NCBI GenBank assembly: GCA_002964805.2
Contig: PUDQ02000001.1
Location: 744,001 to 808,000, forward strand
Direction: 5' to 3'
Origin: Trametes villosa
Taxonomy: Eukaryota; Basidiomycota; Agaricomycetes; Polyporales; Polyporaceae
Length of the DNA: 64,000 nucleotides
Shown: positions 34,563 to 46,185 of the stretch, in pieces
Position numbering within the stretch: the stretch's first letter is position 1
How the letters are laid out: each line of letters opens with the position of its first letter
Program-made: the position numbers and the translations under genes
The notes under the pieces: model-generated
What the model saw: the letters and a program-made list of their open reading frames with translations, nothing else
Databases searched by the model: none
Told to the model about the DNA's origin: nothing

Positions 34563-36295
34563 ATGTCTCTTGTCCGCCGCTCACTATCCAGCTTGCTCTC
34601 TCACCACCCCAACCCCCGCGCAAGCCTCGCCCACACCTCGACGTACGCTAGAAGACCTATCAGCATGGCCGCGGACAAGGACGCCGTTAGAGCGCAGATC
34701 GCCGCCGAGCTCAAGGCGGACATATTCACTTTGACTCAGGATGAGGTGAGCTCTTTGCGCGCACACGGGCAGATACAGCGGTGAACGGCATACAACCAGG
34801 ACAACAAGCGCGGCTTCGAGGAGGTCTCGCGGAGCTTCATCTGTAAGTCCCCCGCCAAGCCGCGAGAGTGCGCACGCATGCTGACCGGAATGCAGCGGAC
34901 ACCATCACAGGTCAGTCGCGCTGCCCCGATCGCGTTGTGGCGCGCCCCTTATGGTAGTCCGCAGTGCCGACGCCCGAGATGTACGCCTACGCCGCGATGG
35001 CGTCCGTCGGCGACGCCGTCTACCACGAGCCCACCACGCTCGCCTTCGAGGCGCACGTCGCCAAGGTCACCGGGAAGGAGGACGCCCTCTTCCTCCCGTC
35101 CGGCACCATGTCCAACCAAATAGCGCTCAGGACCCATCTGAAGCAGCCCCCCTACGCCGTCCTCTGCGACCACCGCTCGCACATCGTCCGGTAAGCACTG
35201 GCTGCGCCGCATGTTGGACCTTTGACTCATCTCCATTGCAGGTACGAGGCCGGCGGAACGGCGTTCCACTCCGGCGCGCACTCGCAGATGGTCATCCCCT
35301 CAAACGGTAAGCGCCTTTCGCTTCCTTGTCACTCTCTACGCGCTGACTGCGCGCCGCTACACCGCAGGCCATCACCTCACCCTCGAGGACATCGAGGAGA
35401 ACATCGTGCTCGGCACGGACCTCCACAGGCACGTGTTGCGCCCTCCCCATTCCCCACCACCTGCTGACCCGCGCCGCAGCTCGCCGACCGAGGTCATCTC
35501 GCTCGAGAACACGCTGAACGGCACGGTGTTCCCGCAGGCCGAGATCGTGCGCATCTCCGAGTACGCGCACCGCGAGGGCGTGAAGATGCACCTCGACGGC
35601 GCGCGCCTCTGGCACGTCGCGGCTGAGACTGCGACGCCAATCAAGGAGCTCTGTGCGCCGTTTGACAGCGTCAGCCTGTGCTTCAGCAAGGGCCTCGGTC
35701 AGCTGCTCTCGCCCCTCTTAACGCTGTGGCACGCGCTCACATGTTCAAAGGTGCACCCATTGGTTCGTGCCTCGTCGGCACGAAGGAGTACATCGCGAAG
35801 GCGCGCTGGTTCCGCAAGTTGTTCGGCGGCGGAATGAGGCAGACCGGGTTCATGACCGCGGCTGCGGCATACGCACTCACGAACAACTTCCCTCTCCTCC
35901 CCGGCGTGCACGCGCTCACGCAGAGGCTCGCGGACGGCCTCCTGGAGCTTGGCGTTGACGTCCCAAGTGCGGAGACGTGCATGGTAAGCCACACCCTCTC
36001 GCGTGCCCTCCGAGGGGATGCTGACGCATCCCTCCAGGTGTTCTTCGACCCCACGCCCATCGGTATCTCCTTCGCGGAGCTCGTCAAGCGTGCGCGTGAG
36101 CTCCCGCAGCCCATCAAGCTCGGCGGCTCGCGCCTTGTGGTACACATCCAGACGTCGCCGCAGGTCGTCGACGATCTGCTCGCGCTCGTCAAGCAGCTCG
36201 CAGAGGAGAAGAAGGCCGCCGGCTTCGTCAAGTCGGAACAGCCACTGACCAACGGGAAGGCGCCGAAGAACATGTACGTGAAGGTGAAGGCCTAA
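34563..36295 (+). CDS. GLY1: Low-specificity L-threonine aldolase
   Basis: Nine exons (34563-34745, 34800-34842, 34896-34910, 34965-35190, 35242-35306, 35368-35428, 35480-35697, 35751-35983, 36038-36295) encode 433 residues. The aldolase core has TPEMYAYAAMASVGD, FLPSGTMSNQIALRTH, ISLENTLNGTVFP, HLDGARLWH and the PLP lysine in SLCFSKGLGAPIG (about residue 267). It converts threonine to glycine and acetaldehyde. The first 35 residues are Ser/Arg-rich, and a second Met at residue 36 opens the conserved part, so the extension may be a mitochondrial presequence giving dual forms (inference). The intron 35429-35479 begins GCACGT, a GC donor needed for phase. A 15-nt exon encodes SDTIT. Confidence 0.92.
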
Positions 36296-36552
36296 GCCCC
36301 CGCGGCCTTCGGAGTGGCTTGTTGCCTATGTTTTCCCCGCCGTGGAGCATAAACACGTCTTATAGACCGGGGTAGATGCACTGGGCTTGTGTCAAAAGGG
36401 AAGATTGCTGGTAGATCTCAACTTATGCTGTAATATGTGTGTTTGTACGCTGTCGGTTCGCTTGGTTCCAGCACCCCATAGAGATGTTTCTGAGACACGA
36501 ACCAATGGTCCGAGACAGAGCTAGCCATCGTATTCGACGATAACACGTCAAC
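36296..36552. other. Convergent 3' spacer, GLY1 and URB2
   Basis: About 260 bases with the two 3' ends facing each other; nothing further seen. Confidence 0.45.
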
Positions 36553-39500
36553 CTAGCCCTTTCCAACATACCGCTGCTTCTCGTACTCCTTCCACAGCGT
36601 CTTCATCGTCGCCTTCCCGCCCGCATCCAGCGCCGCGACCATCATCGCGTCCCGGTTGTGCTCCCCGAGCATGTCGCACAGCGCGAACAGCCCCGGCTGC
36701 AGCTCCTTCCGCACCGGCGCCGGCACGAAGCACAGCGGGTCACCCACCGCCTCGACGTACGCGGTGAGCACGTACGCCGCGTGCTTCGAGAACGGGCGCA
36801 CGAGCGCCTCGGGCTTCTGCGCGTCCGCGCCCGGGGCGTGCGAGCGCACCATCGTCTTCACCGTCAGCGTCGTGAGCAGCCGCGCGAGCGCTCTGGCCTC
36901 CAGGGCGCCTAGCGCCTCCGTGGGCGCGAGCCAGCGGGGGAGTGTGTCGAGCACGAGTCGGCGCTGCTTCCCGCCAAGAGACGGGCGGAGGCTGCGCAGG
37001 CAGGAGACAAGCTGCCGGAGCGCGAAGCCGAGGTGTGGGAGCGTGTTCAGCACGAGGTCGCGGCGCAGGCGGACGAGCGCGCTGAGGATGTTTACTACCC
37101 CTTGGAACGCTGCGGTGTCGGTGGACTGCTCGTGCGTTGGGGACCCCGCAAGCAATGCGCGTAGGATGGACCAGAGGCTGGAAAGGTCTGCTGTGCGGAG
37201 AGAAGCAGGCTGGGGGCGATATGAGCATGCTGCGTATCGGCGATAGCTAAGCGCCTTACCCTCTCGTTGCACTGGCGGGCAACGAAATCGACGACTTCTT
37301 TGCGGATATCGGGTGCTGAGATGAAGCGCTCGTCGTCTGCGAACAGGTTCAAGCATCTTGTCGTGAACGACTGGCAAATTTTGGATGTGCCTTTCCAACG
37401 GGATTGAGTTCGAGCGATACAATAGCCCATGTGAAAACTCACTTTCAGGCGCGTCGTGGAGGACGATGGCCGAAAGTCCGATCAGGCTGGCAACGTCCTG
37501 CGCCTGGAGGCCGGTGCCTAGAGGGAGGCCCTCGTTGAGCAGCTCCAGTAGCGCGCCAAAATCCTCGACTGTGAAAGTCCGACACGCGTTACCAATGCGC
37601 GACTCCAGAAGGGTAGCATCTACGTATAAGTTAGAGCCGTGCCGGCGGAGTAGGCGTCCATATACTCACCTCGTCCGCATGCGCGAGCCAAAGACAGGAA
37701 CATGGCGACGACGTACTGCAGCCGTTCAGCTCGCTCAGCAGGTGCGACGGCCTGCACCTCTCCAAGCAGGATTGACAGTACCACAGGAGCGAGGACCGTG
37801 GCGTGCTTCTTGTCACCGGTCCAGGAGAGTAGACGCCGCGAGAGAGACATACCCAAGAGGGGTACTTCCCCATCTAAGGCCAATGCCCATGAGACGCCGA
37901 ACGGCACAGCACCCAGATGGACGTACCTGTGTGCTGCAACCACCGCCTCAGTGTTTGGGCATGCGCCCATGTATCCAAGAGGGCGAGATCGAGGGGGCTC
38001 TCGGAGGCACTAGGTGAGAGGCGCGCCTGGCTGGACGAAAGCATTCGCGTATACAGAGTTCGAACAGCCTCCACGAGCTCTGATGGGAATCTGTAGCGCC
38101 GTCAACAACCATTCCATCAAGTAGGGCAATAGAGCATACTCCGCGTCATTGCCCTCCCTCACAATGGAGTCGATGAGAAGGAGTGAGGATCGTCTTCCCA
38201 CCAGCGACTCCTCGCTGGCATAGGACGCAGCGTAGCGGTTTACAAGATCCGTGACGACCTCTGCGTTACCTCGCTTTGCCGCACGGACGAGGGCACTGCG
38301 AGGCATTTAATATCAAACCACGAGATTTTGTGCTGAAGAGGGCACGTACCCTTGGTACATATCAATCAACTCCATGGTGACCGAGTTCAAGTCCTGGCCC
38401 ACCGCGGCGCCGTCCTGGCGGTCGGTCGGTGCATGTTCGACTAGGTAGTATAGGAACTCCTTCGTCATCTACGTGTCGTGCTCAGAGAACGTTTAGCGCG
38501 AGCTATTCGTAAACACTCACCACATTTTCCACGTTCCCTAGGAAGGCGATAGTACGTCGAAGGAATTCACGGATGGAAAGGAGATCGTGCGTAGTCGCTG
38601 TGCGCTTGGCAGAACGAAGCGCCTGGAAGGTGAGCACATCGGCGACGAGGCCGCGTTTGAGAAGCTCGACCTGCGTCGGTCGCGGGAGATACTCTGCAGG
38701 GGCAAGCAGCAATATATCGTAGGCGCGAGTAAAGCGAGCGGCGTCTTTCTGCGCTTTGGGGGGCTTTTTCGAGGTCAACCCGGCCAAAAGCTCAGATAGT
38801 TGAGGTTTGGCCAGGGAAGCAGTCTGCTCATTCAGCTGAGCGATGAACGCGTCTGAGAGACCGCGATGAGCGTTATAGCACGAGCGATGTAACTGGTGAG
38901 CCCACGTACCCCGGATATTGGGCAGTTCCCAGAACTGCGCATCATGCAGCATCCGAGCAACCACAAGAGCAGTGCTCAAACCGGACCCTGTGGAAGACGC
39001 AGCATCGTCCAGATCGACGTCCGTCAAAATCCGTGCGAACTGCTTGCGGTGCTCCGGAGTTGACCATGTACTAGTAGAAGGTAAGTGACGACAGGAAATA
39101 TTATGCGGACGGGTGCTTACTCGAAATCCGGCAGCCACCGGTCAGTCAGCAGATGCAGTAATGCTAACGCAGCCTCGGCCTCGGTGCTCAAGGCGTGCAT
39201 CTTCCCTGCCCAGGCGGTGCTATGGGAAGGCAGATGGGTCTCCAGGTGTCCCAAGAGCTTGTCCAGCACGCCTGCTGATTCAAGAGCGTCGAGAGAGCAT
39301 TGGTGCAACAGGGTTCGGTACTATAGCCCGGATGAGCACACGTACAGGGGAAGATAAATGCGTACTTACCGTTTCCACTATCAACTCCGGATGAGTGCCA
39401 GGCGCTGACAAGAGGGAAAGCAGGGCGGACAGTAGCGGCTGCTCTAGGTGCACCAGCTGCTCCAAGCCAGGTACGCGCACCAGTCCATAGTGCAGGCGTA

Positions 39501-41617
39501 AAGCTCCAGCGATAGACATTTGCCAATGCCACGACTCCTTCCTGTCAGACTGAAGGAGGCCGTCTGCGAGCGCTCGTGAGACGACGGTAGAGTACACTTC
39601 GCCAACGGCCCGCTGAGCCTCGACTCGCACGTCCTCAGTCAGCGTATGCAGGGGCAGCGAGCGCAGGACAGAAACCATAGTCCTCGCGATGAGCGCGAAC
39701 GACACGGCGCTATATTCCGGCAACGTGTTGTTCTCCGAGGCGGAGACATCCCTGTCCTTCTTCCGCTTCTTCTTCGGGCTTTCGCCCCGTTCCGCAGCAA
39801 GTTTAGACCCCTGTGCCAAGAACAGCTCGTATGCCTCCTGCAGGGTCCGCGAAACGTCCCTGACGGTCTCGAGCACCTGCCCCGGCGTGAGGAAGCTGTG
39901 CACCGCACTGGAGACCCTGTCGAGGAAGTGAAGGCTGGATAAGGGACCGGCTGACATAACCGTGTATGCGGCCCTTGGGCCCCCAGGACTGCGCTGAAGG
40001 TGCTGGATGGAGAAGGCTCCTGCGACGTGCAGGATCGCGGCTGGGAGGTTCCGCGTTTTCGAGTCGTATTCCAGCAGAAGGTCGAGGTATTCGAGGGAAG
40101 AGGGCACCGTAGGTGGAACCTGTAAAACTGGTTAAATCGTATGGTATGGACGAACAAAGGCTGCGACCTACGGTGGCAACCCTGGGCAAAATGGCCGCTG
40201 CCCTGACGGACATGAGGTCGTGGTCGACACGGGTCAGCAGCGAGAGCACTTTCACAGCGCAGTCGATTCGGGCCACTCGCTCGACTGCTTGGGGTATGAG
40301 TAAAGAGGATAAGATAGAATGCCTCTGGCACTGACCGTGAGAGGCGGTAGAAAGCGCGTCCGCGGCCGTATCCCCGTCTGACCGGAGCTGCGCTCGCGCA
40401 TCCTCGTCCTTAGCGTTGAACAAGTTCTCCTTTTCCACGACCTCAAGTAGAGCAACGCGACAGCGCCAGTATGCGTCATCGTCGCCTGAGCGGGCCAACG
40501 CATCGCAGCTGCTATAGAAGGCCATAGACGCGGCCTGTAGCTGTTCGGCGACGTGGCCCGATCCTTGGCTGGATCCCTGGCCGAAAAGCGCGCCCTTGTG
40601 ACGTTTTACCATCTGGACGTAAGAAGCGAAGAGGCGGGGAAGCGTCCGGAGGACAGTTCCGGGGATGCTCTTGAGTGCCCGTTCCAGAGAACCTGCCAGC
40701 GCCGCCTCGTGTTTCTGGTCCGCCGCTGCCTTGAGGATATCGAGCCCGAATACGGTCTCGATGCCGGCATAGTAGAAGTCGGACGCAAGCGAGGCCTGGG
40801 TACTCTCACCCCCGCTGGTCCACGAGGCGACTCGCAGCCAGGAGTCCATGTGCTTTTGCAGGAAGAGCGTGTATAGTTGCTGGACAGGTGATTTCGTGAG
40901 CAATTCAATCCACCCGTAGGCGACACAGACGTTCGCGCACCTTCCGCTTCGACCCTGAGGTGGACAGCGCTGTACGATAGGACGCTACGATCGACGATAG
41001 TGCGCGGCGGTCATCGAGTGCCTGCAAGCGGGCCTCCGACAGGTCAGAGTCCCCAGGTGCAACGACCGCTCGCAGAGCCGCGCCGAAGCATTCCAGCAAC
41101 GTTTCGGGGTTAATTTTGGGCACGGCGAGAGGCCATAGGATGGTGATGCACTGGGTGACGAGGGCGTGCTGCGCGCTGTCAAAGGACCCTTCTGTGGCGA
41201 GAGCTTCCAGGTAGGCGAGCAGAATGGGGGCAATGGGGACACGGTTCAGCAGCGGCACGAGCCAAGCTCGCAGCGCACGGCCATGATCTCCGTGTTTGTC
41301 AGCACCTGGAGGTACTAGCACCTGGGAGAGGAGATGCCAGTATCGAGAGTCGCGTATAGGGTTGGACGACCTGGTGGCAAGGGTCTATACCACACTCATA
41401 GCATGCAGGTAGGATCATACCGGTCTTTCGACTTGTCCTTGAGCAGACGCGTCAGGATCCACTCCGCAATCGCCTCCGCCTTGTTTGGGACGTAGAGCTG
41501 TGTGTTCTTCCATGCGTCCGCAGCGATGTCAATTTTGAGCGGCCCTCCGACACGAGGCGGGTCGGAGGAGGCCTTGAGCGCGCGAATGAAGTCCTGCGCG
41601 TTCTGCGGACCGGACAT
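36553..41617 (-). CDS. URB2: URB2/NPA2-like nucleolar pre-60S factor
   Basis: Fifteen exons: 41421-41617, 40941-41370, 40336-40879, 40172-40287, 39370-40119, 39121-39320, 38910-39070, 38521-38852, 38350-38468, 38140-38295, 37927-38090, 37670-37873, 37443-37619, 37260-37390, 36553-37209. Together they encode 1445 residues without frame conflict. The protein is almost entirely helical with HEAT-like repeats and few strong motifs. The C-terminal domain (about 1230-1445), with YVLTAYVEAVGDPLCF, VRKELQPGLFALCDMLG and WKEYEKQRYVGKG, matches the Urb2/Npa2 domain. Urb2 joins Npa1, Dbp6 and Rsa3 in early 60S assembly. A KKKRKK basic patch near residue 530 could be a nuclear localisation signal. The 49-nt intron 38091-38139 was needed to fix an apparent frame change near FPSELVEAV. 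Confidence 0.85.
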
Positions 41618-42327
41618 GGCTGAGATCCGCGCGTAGAAGGCGGTCGACACGGAGGCGAGGCCTGGCAATGTCCGCTGACCGTCGGCAGGGTTTAGGAAGC
41701 AAGCTAGACGGAAGGCAGGCGCATACAGGCAGTCGGAGAGCAGAGGACGCGCCGTGCCTGAGCGCGGCAAAGTTTCGCGGACGCACTGGCCGAAAGGGGC
41801 AGGAACGCCGCGGGCACGTGGAGGCGAGGGCGCCGCGGACGCTGAAAGCGGGATGAGACTGGGAACATGCACCGCGGCCGGACTCGGCGGCGGAATCGCC
41901 CATTGCCAGTCGGCGGGCTGCAGATTTCTCCCAGCGGCCTGCTTCCTGCCTGCACGCACATGAACACACCACGCTCTGCAAGAAGCATCGACGCCCCGGC
42001 ACACTGTTAAGCTGGCGTCTTCGTCCTGTGCTTGCCGGATTCCCCTCTATCAGCACGCTCACACGCTACATCCGACCCGGCCCATGGTCCTCGTACCCTC
42101 GTCCTTACCTCCTGATCCGACGTCGCCAGCGACCACATAAAGCCAGTCGACTCCCTTTCGCGCATCGCGTCTACATGTAATAACCGTCCACAGTACACGG
42201 AAGGCTCCGTCGGCGTATCGTCCACCCTGTACATATACGGTTCCCCGGCCTACCATCCTACCCTGTGAGCTCCCTCCATCGTCGATTCGCGGAGCATCAT
42301 TCATCCGTCTTACCAGTCATCCCTGCT
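41618..42327. other. Divergent region upstream of URB2 and an uncharacterised gene
   Basis: About 710 bases. Frames on both strands (for example 41754-41963) lack similarity and are treated as promoter and leader sequence. Confidence 0.45.
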
Positions 42328-42878
42328 ATGGGCGCATACCTCTGGTTGGTGTGGTACAATGCATCTTCCAAACTGCATCCCAAGCACTGGACACTTGCCG
42401 TGACTTACGAGGCTCACGATCGCGCCTACGCCACAGTGTACGAGGTGCGTATTCCTTCGTCATATATTGCGTTGCCTGCCTAAGTGACCTCCCGGCCACC
42501 TCTAGGTGTCGAATGAATACAATGGATACTATAAATCCCGCGTAATCCGACGCGTTCATCTGACGAGCAATCACCCGACTGGCGCATACGGCGGCAGGAT
42601 CCTCCTCGGGGAGATCAACGACAGCGTCCTCTGTACCCTCGAGGCGTACAGCGACACCGCCGCAGAGCTCGTCAACTCCCAGAACCGCAAGCGCGGCCAG
42701 GACAGCGCCAACTGCCACGACTGGGCCCTTGGTCATCGTGCGCAGTCTCGAGGACGCAATGCTGCTGCCCCAGGTGCGCTGATTCATCCGCACCGTGACC
42801 GCCGGCGGCCTCCCCTTCTGAAACTCTATCTGTCAGGGTGCGCTAGCGCGCCTGGAAAAATGTCCGCGCGTGGGCTGA
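42328..42878 (+). CDS. Uncharacterised basidiomycete protein, probable +1 frameshift
   Basis: Three exons (42328-42444, 42506-42773, 42837-42878). The reading MGAYLWLVWYNASSKLHPKHW, then YKSRVIRRVHLT, YGGRILLGEI and SANCHDWAL ends at 42730. One extra base at about 42731 (in CTTGGTC) moves the frame. From 42732 the next frame continues VIVRSLEDAMLLPQ and after the intron GALARLEKCPRVG with a stop, which is clearly coding in style. Correcting the one base gives about 141 residues. The pattern of an N-terminal W-L-V strand, histidine (KHW) and NCHDW resembles small fungal proteins with papain-like folds that I cannot name. Sequencing error and a real null allele are both possible. Confidence 0.6.
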
Positions 42879-43885
42879 GCGGGCCCTATCGCGTCGCCGC
42901 CTCGCATCGACCCATCCTATCCGCACCCATGCCCCTCCATCGATTGCGCGTCCCTTCTGCTGTACTTATATTGCAGGGTTATTTTGGTGTTCTTCCTTGG
43001 GCTTCCGGGTATCCGCCTCCTTTCTCTGGGTCTTGTGGTGTTCATCTGGGTACAATCCGGCAATGTAGTACGCTACTCCATCCTCCGTGCACGACATTAC
43101 GTAGACTCTGTACTTCTATTCGCATGCAACTCTCTCCGCGCTCCGCTATTCAACGCTTTGCTCGTCACCGTCGCCGCGCTCGGACCGTCGCGCCTCGCGA
43201 GCGGAACTCCGCTCGCGCGTCTGCTGGTGTGGCTTACAGGCAAGTAGGGAATATCGACTTACAATCTGTTCATCGATAGTAACCGCGCCCTGCTGGAAGC
43301 TACCAGAAGTTGATGACGTACTATCCGGCGTGGCCGTCTGTGACAGCCATTTCTCCGACTCCGACTTTATGAACGTCTACGAGACTACGCAGACACCCGC
43401 GGGTCGCTCGTATTGAGCAACGCACCTTCAGAATGCCTGAGGTTGTATGTGGGGATACTTTCGATGTTGTAGCAAGGCACGAACCGCCGGTAGCGGGCTC
43501 TGGGAAGTGACGCCATGATGCCGGGCAGGCTATTTCGGCATGATTCCCCAGCCAGCCAGTGGCGCATCAGGTAGCGGCGGCTTTTCCGTGCTCTTCTCGC
43601 CATTCGCTCATGCATTGCGGAACCATGCGTCCCTGGATGTCGCCTCGTCTCGATCCCTGTCCACTGTGTTCAGCTATTTTCTGCTGTTGATCGCGAACTT
43701 GAACGATCCGCTCGTCTCGCGAACCTGGATACCGGATTCGGTGACCCTAACCTCATCGTACCTTACTCAGCTTCACGGAAAGAAAGCGCGCCGAGCTCTC
43801 TCGGAGTCACTCTTACTACACCGGGCCTTTCTCCTGGGCTTTTATTCTACCTCTTACATCCCACTACACCAGCATATACGCAGGG
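42879..43885. other. Intergenic, about 1 kb before the RBR ligase gene
   Basis: Contains a hydrophobic non-ATG frame (42984-43247) and an ATG frame from 43540 that overlaps the ligase start; neither has recognisable content. Upstream non-coding exons of the ligase gene are possible. Confidence 0.4.
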
Positions 43886-45603
43886 ATGAACGGCGCACTG
43901 GAGCAGCACGACCTCGACATGTGTGCGACGTTACAGAAGGAGGAACTGGATGTCCTAGAGGTATGCTTTGATGGCACATGATCTCCGCTAGCACTTCATA
44001 ACCACCCCACTCTGCAGTCCATTTACCCCGAATGCCTGTCCGCCGACGCATCTAAGGGATTAATACGGCTTGAGGTACCTGTGGAACTGCCCGACGCGAC
44101 GGCCGTCTCGATACACTGCGACCTTCTGACGTCGAACGGCTCATCTAGTAGCGCCCCCGCGCCCGCCAAGACCGCGCCCACGCTCTCCACGCTCCCGCCC
44201 ATCCTCCTCGACGTCTGTATCCCCGCAACCTACCCGTTCGACCCGCCGCAGATCCGCACGATCCATGCCACGCACTCCTGGCTGTCCCCGGGCCGCTGCG
44301 ACCTGCGGGAGCGGCTCGCGGGAATGTGGGAGGCGGGCGAGGGCGTGCTGTACAGCTGGGTGGAATGGATCCGGAGCGGCGAGTTCCTCGATGCGCTGGG
44401 CATGTCCGACATGGAGGACGGTAGGCGGATTATCCGGTACGTCCGCGCACGCATAGGGCCTTCATACCGTCCTCCGCTTACCTTTGTCCGCGTTCCGGTG
44501 CGCTGCAGCATTCCGCACCCGACGCCGCAATTGCTGCTGCCCATACTCCAGACATTCGACACGTCGACGCAGGCGGCCCGCTTCTCTGCGAACTCGTACG
44601 AGTGTCAAGTATGCTTAACCTCGATCAAGGGTGCGCGTTGCGTTATGCTGTCATGCTCGCACGTGTTCTGCCGGTCCTGTCTAGAGGACTTCTGGGGACT
44701 ATGCATCCGGGAGGGGGACGTCGCGCGTGTAGGGTGTCCCGACCCGGCCTGCGTTAAGGCTCAGCGAGACGCGACCGAGGAGGAGGTGCGTCGAGTTGCC
44801 ACCGAGGAGGAGGTCCTGCGATGGAAGTGGCTTCGGATGAGGCGTGCACTCGAGAAGGGTAGGTCCGTTTTGGCACGCAGTGTCCGTTGTGGCGCGCTGA
44901 CTTTGTCGTAGATCCTACCCTCGTCCATTGTCCCATGGCATTGTGCCAAACGCCCGTTCCGAAACTGGCGGATGTGGAGGAGGGCTCGCCGTGGGAGCGA
45001 CTACGAACATGCTCCGGGTGCGGCTATTCGTTCTGCTCGTATTGTAAACGGACGTGGTAAGTCGCAGGTCGTCCAGAATGCACGTGCGGCGCATTCTTGC
45101 TGAAACATATGCCTGTAGGCACGGGCCGGTCTCGCGGTGTCCGATATCCGCGACAAAGACGCTGCTAATGGAGTACATGGCGTTGCCTGAGGACGACCCT
45201 GAACGCACGAAGATGGAGACACGGTACGGACGCGTCATGCTGAAGAAACTCGTGGCCGAATACGAGGAAGAGCGCGAGTTCAACGAGTGGTTGGAGCGGA
45301 GCACAGGAACGCCCTGCCCAGGATGCGACCTCCGGGTAGAGAAGATGTCCGGGTGCAATCATGTGCGTGCGCAGTGCCTGTTGTGGTGCGCTCGCCACGG
45401 CTGTGCTGACGGTGTGTTCGGAGCTGCAGATGACCTGCATAAAGTGCGGGCAGCACTACTGCTACCGGTGCGGGACGCGGCTGGACCCGAAGCAGCCGTA
45501 CCGACACTTTTCGACGCCGGGCCTGCGCTGTTTCTCGAAGTTGTTTGACGTGGACAGCATCGATGAGGAGTGGCAGCCGGTGGAGGGGTTCGACGCGATC
45601 TGA
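43886..45603 (+). CDS. RWD-RBR E3 ubiquitin ligase, RNF14/ITT1-like
   Basis: Six exons (43886-43960, 44018-44436, 44509-44858, 44912-45056, 45119-45362, 45430-45603) encode 468 residues. An RWD domain fills about 5-140 (LQKEELDVLESIYPE; YPFDPPQI). RING1 begins CQVCLTSI and continues SCSHVFCRSCLEDFW. An IBR region with CPMALCQTPV and CSGCGYSFCSYC follows. RING2 has CPGCDLRVEKMSGCNHMTC, where the active-site cysteine of the thioester is the C of GCNH, then YCYRCG. This order is that of RNF14 and yeast Itt1, linked to translation termination and ribosome-stall pathways. The splice 45362/45430 falls inside RING2 and restores NHMTCIKCG. Confidence 0.9.
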
Positions 45604-46185
45604 CGGTGTGCTATGACGCTGTGTACATTATGCGCCGCGGGCCTGGAATGCGAGGATTGGTCATGGTGTGTTTCCGGAAATGCAGATTGTGCGATCGGGG
45701 GTGGGCGGCGGATCCAAGGGGCGGGGGTCGGTGCTCGGCCGGGGCGTCCGTCGAGGGGCGTGGAAAATTTAGAGAGGAATGGGCGGATGGCGGGGCGGGC
45801 TGCGGGGGTGCGCTCGGAGTCGGGAGGGGGGTCGGAGCACGGCCGGGGGGTGCGCAGGCAGCGGCCGGGCTGGCGGGGCGGGCGTACCTTGCGGGCTCAG
45901 CTAGGGGCGCGGAGACGCCGGGACTAGCGCCGGGACAGGCGGATATTTGATTCGGGCGTGGGCTGCTCCTATACGCTCACTCTCCGTTTTCGTCCTTCAG
46001 TCTCGACGACGACCAGCCTCCTCCTTCTCTTCTTCAGAGGCTGCGCGGGGCCCTCCTCCAAGGATACCACTTTGTCCATACCCCCACTCTACCCGCATAC
46101 CCGCTGTCTCCCTAACACCCGCCCCGCCCCCTCGCTGTATTACACGCCCCTACACGCTAAACGCCTCCCAGACTGAGCAAGGACT
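45604..46185. other. G-rich then pyrimidine-rich promoter and leader of the KH gene
   Basis: From 45690 to 45940 the top strand is extremely G-rich; from 45970 to 46180 it switches to C/T-rich sequence that fits a leader of the downstream gene. No supported coding frame. Confidence 0.5.

Noticed and set aside
37874..38074. Apparent frameshift in URB2 near VEAVRTLYTRM
   Set aside because: Resolved by a normal 49-nt intron (38091-38139) giving DAEFPSELVEAVRTLY in phase.
42984..43247. 87-residue hydrophobic frame
   Set aside because: Begins with TTG rather than ATG, and has no family resemblance or splice context.
43540..43971. 143-residue ATG frame overlapping the RBR ligase start
   Set aside because: Runs into the first ligase exon in another frame and has no recognisable content.
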